Assembly: GCA_949298405.1 (NCBI GenBank)
Contig: CASFWA010000001.1
Coordinates: 349,127-413,126, forward strand
Source of the DNA: an uncultured Pseudomonadota bacterium
GTDB lineage: Bacteria > Pseudomonadota > Alphaproteobacteria > Rs-D84
Reading direction: 5' to 3'
Length of the DNA: 64,000 nt
Both the position numbers and the translations under genes were made by a program. Shown here piece after piece: positions 45,901 through 54,278 of this stretch (positions are counted from its first letter, which is position 1; every line of letters begins with the position of its first letter). Below the pieces are notes generated by a model. That model did not search any database, was not told where the DNA came from, and was given only the letters and a program-made list of their open reading frames with translations.

Positions 45901-46455
45901 ACTGGGGGGCAGCAGTCTAAATCAACCCCGTTCGGCGCAAGTATGAAATTTGCAATTGGCGGAAAGGAACATGCAAAGAAAGACTTGGGTATGATTGCTA
46001 TGATGTCTGGTGCTTATGTTGCACAAATTGCACTGGGGGCAAATCAGGCACAAGCGATTCGCGCTTTCCGTGAAGCAGAAGCCTTTAACGGACCATCCAT
46101 AATATTGGCTTATGCACCATGTATTGCGCATGGGTTCGCGTTACAAAACGGGGCAGAACACCAAATGCAAATGGTAAATACAGGTGCATGGCCTCTTTAT
46201 AGGTTTGATCCTCGGTTGATAGAAGAAGGTAAAAATCCGCTAATGTTGGATTCTAATGTTGATAATCCGACTCCTTTGGAGGATTTCTTGAAAACAGAAA
46301 GCCGTTTCGGTGCGGCACGTGCGGCTAACCCTAATTTTGACCATTTGGTAGAAGAAGCGAAAGAAAATAATAGATATAAAAGTCAATTAAAGAAATATAT
46401 CGCTCATTTCGCTATGATGAACGCACCAGAGGTTAAAGAAAACGGAGAAGGTTAA
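42949..46455 (+). CDS. nifJ: Pyruvate:ferredoxin (flavodoxin) oxidoreductase, single-chain type
   Basis: 1168 residues from the ATG at 42949 (AAGGAAG upstream). Domains in order: pyruvate-binding region (AAIYPITPSSTMGELAD), alpha/beta and gamma domains, two [4Fe-4S] sites (CIQCGKCSMLCP near 686, CTGCNVCVKNCP near 743), then the thiamine-diphosphate domain with CAGCGETPY (third cluster), GDGWAYDIGYGG and NTGGQ. It splits pyruvate to acetyl-CoA and CO2 and reduces ferredoxin or flavodoxin. The enzyme is oxygen-sensitive and implies anaerobic metabolism. It may be part of hydrogen or NADH balance; no partner genes lie nearby. Confidence 0.96.
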   Translation: MANLIVDGNWAAADVAYRCVDFAAIYPITPSSTMGELADEWAFQHKKNIWGGNPEIIEMQSEGGAAGAMHGALQMGALATTFTASQGLLLMIPNMYKIAGEQTPFVMHVAARALATHALSIFGDHSDVMSVRSTGFALLSSHNVQQAHDLAAVAHAATLRARVPFLHFFDGFRTSHEESRLDRISDDVLREMIPEDLVLKNRERGMSPDKPTIRGTAQNPDVYFQGREASNPLYMKTPEIVQECMDKFAKLTGRQYHLVDYVGDPKAENVIVAMGSACETIEETLPYLPKGVGLVKVHLFRPFPHEAFLNALPKTVKRIAVLDRTKEPGAIGEPLYQDVKTVVGDSAEVFGGRYGLGSKEFKPRDVKAVYENLMLGKLHHNFTVGIDDDLTGLSLKTDPAFAVEAPNFKTAILYGIGSDGTVGAVKNIVKIVGENSDLYPQSYAVYDSKKSGGLTASHVRFSDEPIKSQYLIEVADFISVSNFMIAQRFDIFKGLRAGGTVMINTSMAPEVAFANLPRESQEHLIRMRARVFFLDANRAAAELGLGNRINTFIMLNFFNLTKVIDPTVAAKSAKVAIEKTYKKKGMDVVEANWAAVDKAGEFLQEYQLPSSVSGFAPDFVPAMTLDAPAEIAGTLGEMAAQRGDALPVSRFKVDGEFGAGQYPVGTAKYEKRAISDKVATCDLSKCIQCGKCSMLCPHAAIRIKVMTEQQAQEARDAGIIVVPMKTPELGQNMYYTLNISPADCTGCNVCVKNCPVKALSMMPMKDAAENQKAFDAAVKLPDFPKDKLNLNIPKHVELLPHYFEFPGACAGCGETPYIKMLAHLFGDRMVVANATGCSSIYGANLPTTPWTCDANGRGPAWSNSLFEDNAEYGLGMRLALNQKRNTLKSLLFELKIPDVENLFAETDPEKQREIENDLRNKLEKIESPKAAFARSLIGEIVDKSVWIIGGDGWAYDIGYGGVDHILHSGQNVNILVLDTEGYSNTGGQQSKSTPFGASMKFAIGGKEHAKKDLGMIAMMSGAYVAQIALGANQAQAIRAFREAEAFNGPSIILAYAPCIAHGFALQNGAEHQMQMVNTGAWPLYRFDPRLIEEGKNPLMLDSNVDNPTPLEDFLKTESRFGAARAANPNFDHLVEEAKENNRYKSQLKKYIAHFAMMNAPEVKENGEG

Positions 46456-46458
46456 AAT

Positions 46459-46502
46459 ATTAAAATCCGAGCCTTTATAAAAATGGCTCGGATTTTATTT
46501 TT
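46459..46502 (+). terminator. Terminator of nifJ
   Basis: AAAATCCGAGCC (46462-46473) pairs with GGCTCGGATTTT (46485-46496), followed by Ts. Confidence 0.9.
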
Positions 46503-46539
46503 GTTGCAATTTAGATATCTTTTGTTGTAAATTTTGGGC

Positions 46540-46971
46540 ATGAAAAAATTTTTATTAGTTTTTTGTATGATTCTTTTATCTGCTTGTACTTTTCAGACCA
46601 AGCATCGTGGTTATGTCTTTCCTGAAAATTTAGAAAATCAGGTAGAAACTATAAAAAATACAAGTCAATTAGAAGAAAAAATTGGGGCTCCTCAGGTAAA
46701 AACTTTGTATGGTGATGAGGTTTGGATATATTATGGGGTCGATGAAAATTATCGTGGGCCTTTGCCATTGAAATACGATAATAAGACTGTTTTGTTGGTA
46801 TGGGTTAATGGTAAAAAAATAAAAGATATAAAAGTTTTACATGATGATGATTTGCCAAAGGTTATGGTCGCAGAAGGCGAAACAGAAATACCTGCCGCGA
46901 TAGAGTTGAACGCAATAGAAGAATTGTTTAATAACATAGGACGTTTTTCACCAGCAGGTTTAGGACAATAA
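46540..46971 (+). CDS. bamE: BamE/SmpA-like outer-membrane lipoprotein
   Basis: 143 residues. MKKFLLVFCMILLSAC ends in a lipobox (LSAC). The mature part follows the BamE pattern: RGYVFPENL, then a helix, LEEKIGAPQVKTLYGDEVWIYYG, and strand VWVNGKKIKDIKVL. BamE stabilises the BamA-BamD complex that folds outer-membrane proteins; the many barrels in this window would depend on it. The ATG at 46540 has only a weak upstream site; a TTG two codons earlier is less likely. Confidence 0.8.
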   Translation: MKKFLLVFCMILLSACTFQTKHRGYVFPENLENQVETIKNTSQLEEKIGAPQVKTLYGDEVWIYYGVDENYRGPLPLKYDNKTVLLVWVNGKKIKDIKVLHDDDLPKVMVAEGETEIPAAIELNAIEELFNNIGRFSPAGLGQ

Positions 46972-46998
46972 AACCGGTGTTTATACCGGTTTTTTGTT
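46969..46998 (+). terminator. Terminator after the bamE-like gene
   Basis: AAACCGGT, six-base loop, ACCGGTTT, then a T-run. Confidence 0.85.
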
Positions 46999-47073
46999 GT
47001 TGTGTGTAAAAGTCGTTTGCAATAAATTTGGAAAAAGTGTAATATATAAATATATGAAATGAAGAGTTTTAAT

Positions 47074-47637
47074 ATGAAAAAAATTTTTTATTCTTTATTG
47101 TGCGCAAGTTTCTTGATGTTTATTGGAATATATTCTGGAATGGCTGCAAATAAGTTAACATCTTGTGGGCCTGGATATATACTAGTTTCTCATAGCGATA
47201 TAGATGGTATAGATGCGGCAGAATGTCAGAAATTATGGTGCCGTGATTTAGAAACTGGAAAATCTATGGGAAATGGCAAAAGTGCAGCAAGTGGTTATAA
47301 AAATACCTCTGGCCCAGTAGAATTATGTGATGCTAATAATAATTGTATAGAATGTTTCGGTGACAGAAAGTGGTGCAGTGGCGAACCTGCTGGAATATGG
47401 AACCCTGAATACGGTGCGTATACTCGTAGTGGTGCAGATAGTGCTACTTATACATCTTATCAAAAGGGCAGTTGTTTTAGTTGGAGATTGGAAAAACCAG
47501 ATTGCCCAGATGGTCAAACGGCTATTTTACAAGGTGATGATTGGGTTTGTGCGGTGTCTAGTGGTACTACAACGGGAAGCCGTGAATCCAGTGTACGAAG
47601 AACTGGTACAACAACTTTAAGACGTTCGATAAGATAA
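47074..47637 (+). CDS. Secreted cysteine-rich protein, function unknown
   Basis: 187 residues from the ATG at 47074 (GAAGAG upstream); an ATG five codons earlier at 47059 is possible. Signal peptide MKKIFYSLLCASFLMFIGIYSGMAA. The mature part has nine or so cysteines in pairs (CQKLWC, CDANNNCIEC, RKWC, DCPDG). The end is Ser/Thr/Arg-rich. It is of the same general type as other cysteine-rich exported proteins in the window. No family recognised. Confidence 0.7.
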   Translation: MKKIFYSLLCASFLMFIGIYSGMAANKLTSCGPGYILVSHSDIDGIDAAECQKLWCRDLETGKSMGNGKSAASGYKNTSGPVELCDANNNCIECFGDRKWCSGEPAGIWNPEYGAYTRSGADSATYTSYQKGSCFSWRLEKPDCPDGQTAILQGDDWVCAVSSGTTTGSRESSVRRTGTTTLRRSIR

Positions 47638-47647
47638 AATTAGAGTT

Positions 47648-47684
47648 TTAAAAGCCCCTTGTAATATAGGGGCTTAAATTTTTT
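47648..47684 (+). terminator. Terminator before carD
   Basis: AAGCCCC (47652-47658) and GGGGCTT (47669-47675), followed by an A/T-rich T-run. Confidence 0.8.
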
Positions 47685-47763
47685 GTCATTTGTTTGTTTT
47701 TTATGTTTTTTGTGATATAATATACGGGACAGAGAGAATGGCAACTGTTAAAGGTATCCAATT

Positions 47764-48324
47764 ATGCCAAGTAAAAAATTAGATTTTAAGGCCGGACAAT
47801 ATGTCGTTTATCCAACCCAAGGTGTGGGAAAGTTGGTACGTGTAGAAGAACAGACCGTTGCCGGACAGAAAATAAAAATGTTGGTTATTGATTTCGAAAG
47901 AAATCATATGACATTACGTGTCCCTGTTGAAAGAGCGGAAATTTCAGGACTTCGCCCATTGGTTTCTATGAAAAAAATGGATGAAGCAATTGCTTCTGCA
48001 AAAGGTAAGGCTGATGCAAAACGTATGATATGGTCTCGTCGCGCCGCACAGTACGAAGAGAATATTAATTCAGGCGACCCTATGAAACTGGCAGAGGTTG
48101 TTCGTGATTTACAACGTCGTACCGCTGCTGATACAATGAATTTTTCTGCAAGACAATTATATTTGCGTGCGTTGGAACGTATGGCACAGGAATTTGCAGT
48201 TCTGCATAAAATAGATTTGGATTCTGCGTCAGATAAAATAGAAGATATTTTAGGGGTTCCAAAAGAAATAGATTTGAATGCAGTCGATGTCGAAGATGAT
48301 GATGAAGACGAAGATGAAGAATAA
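47764..48324 (+). CDS. carD: CarD-family transcriptional regulator
   Basis: 186 residues. An N-terminal RNA-polymerase-interacting Tudor-like domain (AGQYVVYPTQGVGKLVRVEE, LRVPVERAEISGLRPL) precedes a helical DNA-binding domain (KRMIWSRRAAQYEENINSGD, LAEVVRDLQRR). The acidic tail (Asp/Glu run) is typical of this lineage. CarD stabilises the open promoter complex, mainly at rRNA and housekeeping promoters. AAAGG lies ten bases before the ATG. Confidence 0.95.
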   Translation: MPSKKLDFKAGQYVVYPTQGVGKLVRVEEQTVAGQKIKMLVIDFERNHMTLRVPVERAEISGLRPLVSMKKMDEAIASAKGKADAKRMIWSRRAAQYEENINSGDPMKLAEVVRDLQRRTAADTMNFSARQLYLRALERMAQEFAVLHKIDLDSASDKIEDILGVPKEIDLNAVDVEDDDEDEDEE

Positions 48325-48354
48325 AAAACGCCTGTAAAAAGGCGTTCTTTTTAC
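48324..48354. terminator. Terminator between convergent carD and lptB
   Basis: AACGCCT (48327-48333) / AGGCGTT (48340-48346) with A's before and T's after, so it works in both directions. Confidence 0.85.
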
Positions 48355-49079
48355 ATTACAAAGTCTTCACCAAGGTAAACTTTTTTAACCATCTCATCTT
48401 TTACAATTTCTGATGTTGTTCCGTGCTTTAATATTTTCCCATCGTGTAAAACATAACTGCGGTCTGTAATCCCAAGCGTTTCACGTACATTATGGTCTGT
48501 GATTATAACGCCAAGCCCGCGATTTTTTAGTTGAGATACCAAACTTCTTATTTCGTTTACTGCAATCGGGTCAATTCCTGCAAATGGTTCGTCTAATAAA
48601 ATAAATTTAGGGTCGTTTGCCAACGCACGCGCAATTTCTACGCGTCGTCTTTCACCACCAGATAGGGCTGTGGCAGGACTGTGGCGCAAAGAAGAAATGG
48701 AAAATTCTTCTAATAAAGCATCTAATTTTTGTTGACGTTTCTTTTTGCTCGGTTCGACAACTTCTAGAATTGCCATGATGTTCTGTTCAACAGTTAGTCC
48801 ACGAAAAACGCTGTTTTCTTGTGGTAAATATCCAATGTGTAATCTAGCACGTTGATAAAACGGTAAATGGGTTATATCTTGCGAGTTTAAAAATATTTTT
48901 CCCCCCGTTGCGCTTAATTGCCCCGTTATGCAATAAAATGCAGTGGTTTTTCCGGCACCATTGGGTCCAAGTAATCCAACCGATTCGCCTTGATGTGCTT
49001 CTAATGATATGTCTTTTATAACCATGCGTTTGCCGTATGATTTTGATAAATGTTGAATGCGCAATACAGATTGTTTCAT
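48351..49079 (-). CDS. lptB: LPS export ABC ATPase LptB
   Basis: 242 residues. Walker A GPNGAGKTT, Q-loop YLPQE, signature LSGGERRRVEIARAL, Walker B FILLDEPFAGIDP and switch TDHNV. The GYLPQENSVFRGL and DEPFAGIDPIAV segments are specific for LptB. It powers LPS extraction with LptFG. Its ATG overlaps the lptC stop (ATGA), so both are translated together. lptA is missing between them. Confidence 0.96.
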   Translation of the reverse strand: MKQSVLRIQHLSKSYGKRMVIKDISLEAHQGESVGLLGPNGAGKTTAFYCITGQLSATGGKIFLNSQDITHLPFYQRARLHIGYLPQENSVFRGLTVEQNIMAILEVVEPSKKKRQQKLDALLEEFSISSLRHSPATALSGGERRRVEIARALANDPKFILLDEPFAGIDPIAVNEIRSLVSQLKNRGLGVIITDHNVRETLGITDRSYVLHDGKILKHGTTSEIVKDEMVKKVYLGEDFVM

Positions 49080-49555
49080 AATTTTATCACCAATTCATTT
49101 GTTCTTACTTTGTCGCCATTGCTGGAATCTATTTTTACATTTCCTATTAATGTTATCGTTTTTTCCTTTCTGTTATATTGGCCAGATTTAGATGATATGT
49201 TTTCTATTGTCTTTTCACCATTAGTTTTTCTTGTTATGACGCCAGAAAGTGTTTCTAAAAATATTATATCAGGATTGTCGTATTCTTGACGTGCGCTTGA
49301 CGCTCTTATTTTAAAAGGCTCACCGTTTGTGTCTGTGCCCGCAAAAGATGCGTTCGACATCTTGAACTGATTGCTTACTATGTCTGTCATATTTATTGCA
49401 GATATAGGAGTCCATAGTAATTGCTTGGTAAAAAGAGAACCTGCAATCAATGCGGCAACCATTACAAGCCCCCAACCGGTAAAGAAAAATTGCCACAGAC
49501 GTTTTAAACGTCTATGTTTCATGAATATTATAAATGTTCGGTTGTCTTGTTTCAC
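49076..49555 (-). CDS. lptC: LPS export protein LptC
   Basis: 159 residues from a GTG at 49555; ATG at 49522 (MKHRRLKRLW) is an alternative and neither has a clear ribosome site. One membrane helix (about 26-45) is followed by a jelly-roll domain: NQFKMSNASFAGTDTNGEPF, then SGVITRKTNGEKTIENISSKSGQY and KTITLIGNVKI. LptC receives LPS from LptBFG and passes it to LptA. The usual alphaproteobacterial order is lptC-lptA-lptB; here lptB follows directly. Confidence 0.85.
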   Translation of the reverse strand: MKQDNRTFIIFMKHRRLKRLWQFFFTGWGLVMVAALIAGSLFTKQLLWTPISAINMTDIVSNQFKMSNASFAGTDTNGEPFKIRASSARQEYDNPDIIFLETLSGVITRKTNGEKTIENISSKSGQYNRKEKTITLIGNVKIDSSNGDKVRTNELVIKL

Positions 49556-49641
49556 AGGCTTAGTTTAGCGTGACTTTAAGGAAAAAGCAATTTTTATATT
49601 TATTCAGTGCTTTTTTTGTGTTATAATCTTCCGTAAGAGAG

Positions 49642-50451
49642 ATGAAAAAAAGTTTACTGTTTTTTGTTTGTTTGACAATTTGCTTTACTGGAATTCCTGG
49701 TAACGCAGCGATAACTATTAAAAAGGCTGAACCTGTTGCAACACAAAGTTCTTCTTCTGCTTCTACAACTGCAAGTTTAGTTCCTACTGTTTTAGGGCTT
49801 ATTGGCGGTATTCAACAGATGAATGCCAAGCAGAAAGAATTAACTAATGAATGTATCCCCAGTTCTCAGGAAATTGCGTTTGTTGATAATACTATGAAGG
49901 AGTGGGCAAAAACAGGGACTATGAGCGCGGAAGAAGTCCAAAGAAAATTAGGAAGAAAACCTTGTAATGTTGCTGTTGGCGGCTATCGTGCTTCTGTTAT
50001 TGTTGCGGCTGGTACAGAATCTGATAATATTTGTTATGATTATTTCGCAGGCGACGGTAATGCTGGTATGGTTTGGGCCGGGTATCCTAAAGTTGGTAGT
50101 GCTACGTATTGTGTTGATGGTGCGGTGTCTTGTTCGGATAAAGATAAGAAAACCGTTTCTGATATATATGATATATTCAACTTAATTGATTTTAATGAAA
50201 CTGATTATACTGCTTCTGAAGCAACAATGGCAGCAAAACTTATCGCAAAAATAGAGACTTGTTCTTATTCCAGACTAAGTGCCAAGAAACGTGCAATGTG
50301 GGGCGAATTCTTGACTGATACAATCAGTAATTTAGGTCAGACAACAAGCACTGGTATGATAATGGAACAGGTGGGTAATATTGCAGGTGGTGGTGGTTTG
50401 GGGGCTTTGTCTTCCTTGGGGTCAATTGCTTCGCAGGTTATGGGAAATTAG
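49642..50451 (+). CDS. Exported protein of unknown function
   Basis: 269 residues; AAGAGAG precedes the ATG; signal peptide MKKSLLFFVCLTICFTGIPGNAA. A Ser/Thr-rich stretch (30-45) leads to a body with six cysteines (ECIPSS, KPCNV, ICYDYF, YCVDGAVSCSD, ETCSYSR), and a Gly-rich end. The body suggests a disulphide-stabilised fold. It precedes the OmpA-like lipoprotein by 146 bases. No family recognised. Confidence 0.65.
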   Translation: MKKSLLFFVCLTICFTGIPGNAAITIKKAEPVATQSSSSASTTASLVPTVLGLIGGIQQMNAKQKELTNECIPSSQEIAFVDNTMKEWAKTGTMSAEEVQRKLGRKPCNVAVGGYRASVIVAAGTESDNICYDYFAGDGNAGMVWAGYPKVGSATYCVDGAVSCSDKDKKTVSDIYDIFNLIDFNETDYTASEATMAAKLIAKIETCSYSRLSAKKRAMWGEFLTDTISNLGQTTSTGMIMEQVGNIAGGGGLGALSSLGSIASQVMGN

Positions 50452-50597
50452 ATTTCGATTTTCTGCTTTATGGGTTGTGTTTCAATGTGAAGATAAAGTG
50501 AAAAAAAGTTGTGTGTTAAGAATACTTTTGTACTTTTTCTCTTTACTCATATGGCTAAAAATCGTATAATAAAAGTGATTATAAAAAGGGATTTTTT

Positions 50598-52145
50598 ATG
50601 AAAAACAAGTCTTTTATGTCAACTTTTGGTATCGCTCGTATCTTGGTTGTTCTTTCTGTCGCTGGGATTGCGGGGTGTGCCGGTAGTAATAACGAAAATG
50701 TAATGCCAGAAACGCCAACTGTTGATTATGTAGAAAGTTTGGATGTTTATTCCGCGCCTCATCAAGATTCCTTTTTAAATCAGTTGGCGATGAATTACCG
50801 CTCTTATGCAATTTATAATGCACGTACTAGTGGATACCCTGATATGGGTGAATTCTTTGCACAAAAAGCAGTTGCGGCTTTTTCTGGTGAATTGCCTTTC
50901 CCAGAAACGTTGGATAATTGGCCTGTAGCAGATGAACAGGAATCTTTTGAATTGTATACCGCATATAATGAATTGTTAGATCAATTGAAAAATGATGCAA
51001 GTATGACAAATCCTGAGCTGGCGGCAGAAGCACAGGCAAAGTATGATTGCTGGTTGTCAGCAGCGGCCAGTGGACAAACAGGGACTGCTAACGAATGTCG
51101 TGACCGTTTCCAGAAAACTATGACCGCATTGCGCGACTGTGTCGGTGGGAAGATTGTTAATACAAAAACTACGGAAACAACTGTGACAACAAGTGGTGAG
51201 GTTATGGTCGCTGTTGAACAACGTAATAGTGGTGCTAATAATTCTGCACAAAATTACTACCCAGATACCAGAAATTTATCACAAATGCGCGGAACTGGTA
51301 AGGCGCGAGAAGGTGTTATTATTGTTAATAATGTGAATGTCCCGGAACATTTGATAAACCCTGTACCTGTTCAGCCTATGGTGTTTAATCAAAATATTTA
51401 TGGTGGAGATAAGTCTATTAGCAATAGTAATAATAATAATGGAAATGATAGTAGCCAAACAGAATGTGTGCGCGAAGGTGATGTAAATTGTATTAATACT
51501 AAAACGCAAGAAACGACTTCACAATCAGCAAGCCAGCAGGAAATTCCTATGATTGGGGATGAGTTGGTTACACGTGAAGAGTTTATTAATATGATGATGG
51601 CTATGCGCGCCGAATTGGCCGCAATAAATGCGCGTTTGGATCAAATTCAGGCAAATGCAGGCGAAAAAACAATAATTAAGGTTCAACAGATTCCATTAGA
51701 ACCAAAACAACATGTTATGGAAGAGGTTTTTGAAATCCGTTTTGACTTTGATAAGGCAACGATAAAACCAGAATACGAAGATTTAATTAGACAGTTGGCG
51801 ACTGCAACACAAGCAAATAAAAATATAAAAGTTTCAGTAGTTGGACATACTGATACGATGGGCTCTTCGGATTATAACTATGCTTTGGGTGGACGTAGAG
51901 CGGATGCAGTGCAAAAAATGTTGATTAAATATGGTATCCCAGCAAGTCAAATTGTCGCGGTTTCCGCAGGTGAAGAAGGCTTGGCAGTACAAACACCCGA
52001 TGGCGTGGCAAATGCGGCAAATCGTCGTGTGCGTGTCGTGAAAGAAGTTCATTATGAAGAACCTACAAAGAATGCGCCTATTTTAGTTGAGGAATATTCT
52101 ATGGCAGAAGAGGGTGTTTGCGGAATGTATGGCTGCACAGAGTAA
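50598..52145 (+). CDS. OmpA/Pal-like peptidoglycan-associated lipoprotein
   Basis: 515 residues. Lipobox in VAGIAGC (Cys about 27) anchors the protein. A helical N-terminal part (40-185) is followed by a low-complexity Asn/Ser/Thr region and a predicted coiled coil (RAELAAINARLDQIQ). The C-terminal OmpA domain (about 370-480) has FDFDKATIKPEYEDLI, VVGHTDTMGSSDYN, GGRRADAV and NRRVRVV, with the Asp and Arg that bind diaminopimelate. It ties the outer membrane to peptidoglycan. AAAAGGGATTTTTT precedes the ATG. Longer than ordinary Pal (about 170 residues). Confidence 0.88.
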   Translation: MKNKSFMSTFGIARILVVLSVAGIAGCAGSNNENVMPETPTVDYVESLDVYSAPHQDSFLNQLAMNYRSYAIYNARTSGYPDMGEFFAQKAVAAFSGELPFPETLDNWPVADEQESFELYTAYNELLDQLKNDASMTNPELAAEAQAKYDCWLSAAASGQTGTANECRDRFQKTMTALRDCVGGKIVNTKTTETTVTTSGEVMVAVEQRNSGANNSAQNYYPDTRNLSQMRGTGKAREGVIIVNNVNVPEHLINPVPVQPMVFNQNIYGGDKSISNSNNNNGNDSSQTECVREGDVNCINTKTQETTSQSASQQEIPMIGDELVTREEFINMMMAMRAELAAINARLDQIQANAGEKTIIKVQQIPLEPKQHVMEEVFEIRFDFDKATIKPEYEDLIRQLATATQANKNIKVSVVGHTDTMGSSDYNYALGGRRADAVQKMLIKYGIPASQIVAVSAGEEGLAVQTPDGVANAANRRVRVVKEVHYEEPTKNAPILVEEYSMAEEGVCGMYGCTE

Positions 52146-52173
52146 ATGTTTTAACTTTGAAGGATAAAAATAC

Positions 52174-52202
52174 TTGACAAAAATATTTTATTAGTATATA
52201 TT
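52174..52202 (+). promoter_or_regulatory. Promoter of the 51-residue protein gene
   Basis: TTGACA (52174-52179), exact 17-base spacer, TATATT (52197-52202). Confidence 0.7.
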
Positions 52203-52241
52203 TTGTCCTGTCAGAGAGATGTTTTTAATGAGGCATTGAAA

Positions 52242-52397
52242 ATGACTGAAAGTGTAAATAAATTTAATAAAGCCGCCGAGACCTTGCAGAGTAAGGCTCA
52301 TGGTGCTGGTTATAAAAAGGGCATGGAGACTGTTAAGATTGCCTTGGAACTGAGGGCACGCGGTATTAATCTTGATAAAGACCAAAACGAAAAATAA
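52242..52397 (+). CDS. Small soluble protein (51 residues), unknown
   Basis: MTESVNKFNKAAETLQSKA continues with HGAGYKKGMETVKIALELRARGINLD and a charged end. It looks like one or two amphipathic helices. GAGG lies eight bases before the ATG at 52242. It has its own strong promoter and terminator, which supports a real gene. An even shorter ORF (52219-52239, six codons) precedes it in the leader. Confidence 0.6.
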   Translation: MTESVNKFNKAAETLQSKAHGAGYKKGMETVKIALELRARGINLDKDQNEK

Positions 52398-52409
52398 TAT
52401 AAAGCAATT

Positions 52410-52443
52410 TTTAACAGGGGCCTTTAGCCCTTGTTTTTTATTA
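52410..52443 (+). terminator. Terminator after the 51-residue gene
   Basis: AACAGGGGC, loop CTTTA, GCCCTTGTT, then T's. One mismatch in the stem. Bases 52444-52643 are very AT-rich and hold no gene that I can see. Confidence 0.75.
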
Positions 52444-52643
52444 AAAGGGCTTTTGTGTTTTTAGCATTAGATGTGTGTTAAAAGATTTTATAAAATATTT
52501 TGAATTTATATTCATTTTATGTTTTTACGAGATGTTGTTATATATTCATTCGTATTGAAGTTTTTTTGGAAAATATACAGTGAAAAACTTAAAATTTTTA
52601 TTTATCAAAATGTTTAAATTTTATTGTTCAGTATTATAAAATA

Positions 52644-52850
52644 TTATTTTTTTGCGCCCCAGAATAACGCCCATAACCAACCAATAATTGACCAACCAAA
52701 AATCCAACTGGCAAGTCGTACCAGTATCATATCTTGCTTTCCTTTCCCTGTTTGACGCGCAACCCATGCCGGTGCCATTACTATTACGAAGACAATAGTC
52801 AAAGCAACCAAGTATTTTATTATCAATAATATATCAGACAGTATATTCAT
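52644..52850 (-). CDS. Small membrane protein resembling superinfection-immunity (Imm) family
   Basis: 68 residues with two membrane helices (about 7-28 and 46-64). The pattern AP.WVARQTGK, RLASWIFGWSIIGWLWALFWG recalls the phage T4 Imm-like family (PF14373), whose core is P..A......N...GW..IGW..AL.W. In phages Imm blocks DNA injection by a second phage; many chromosomal members have unknown roles. It sits downstream of eno on the same strand, 55 bases away. Confidence 0.55.
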   Translation of the reverse strand: MNILSDILLIIKYLVALTIVFVIVMAPAWVARQTGKGKQDMILVRLASWIFGWSIIGWLWALFWGAKK

Positions 52851-52905
52851 TACTTTTTATTTCTGTTGGGGCGGAAGGTGTCCGCCCCGTTTCAATTTTT
52901 ATAGA

Positions 52906-54180
<1,275 letters not shown>

Positions 54181-54215
54181 TTATACTAAAATTTGTTTTT
54201 ACTTACAGTTCCGTC

Positions 54216-54244
54216 TTGTCTTATTTGACGAATTGTGTCATAAT
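54216..54244 (+). promoter_or_regulatory. Promoter of the autotransporter gene
   Basis: TTGTCT (54216-54221), 17 bases, CATAAT (54239-54244). Confidence 0.5.
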
Positions 54245-54278
54245 ATAATCATAAAAACGATAGGAAGAAAATAAAAAT

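Noticed and set aside
52219-52239. Six-codon leader ORF before the 51-residue gene
   Set aside because: Too short to support; noted only because it overlaps the leader.
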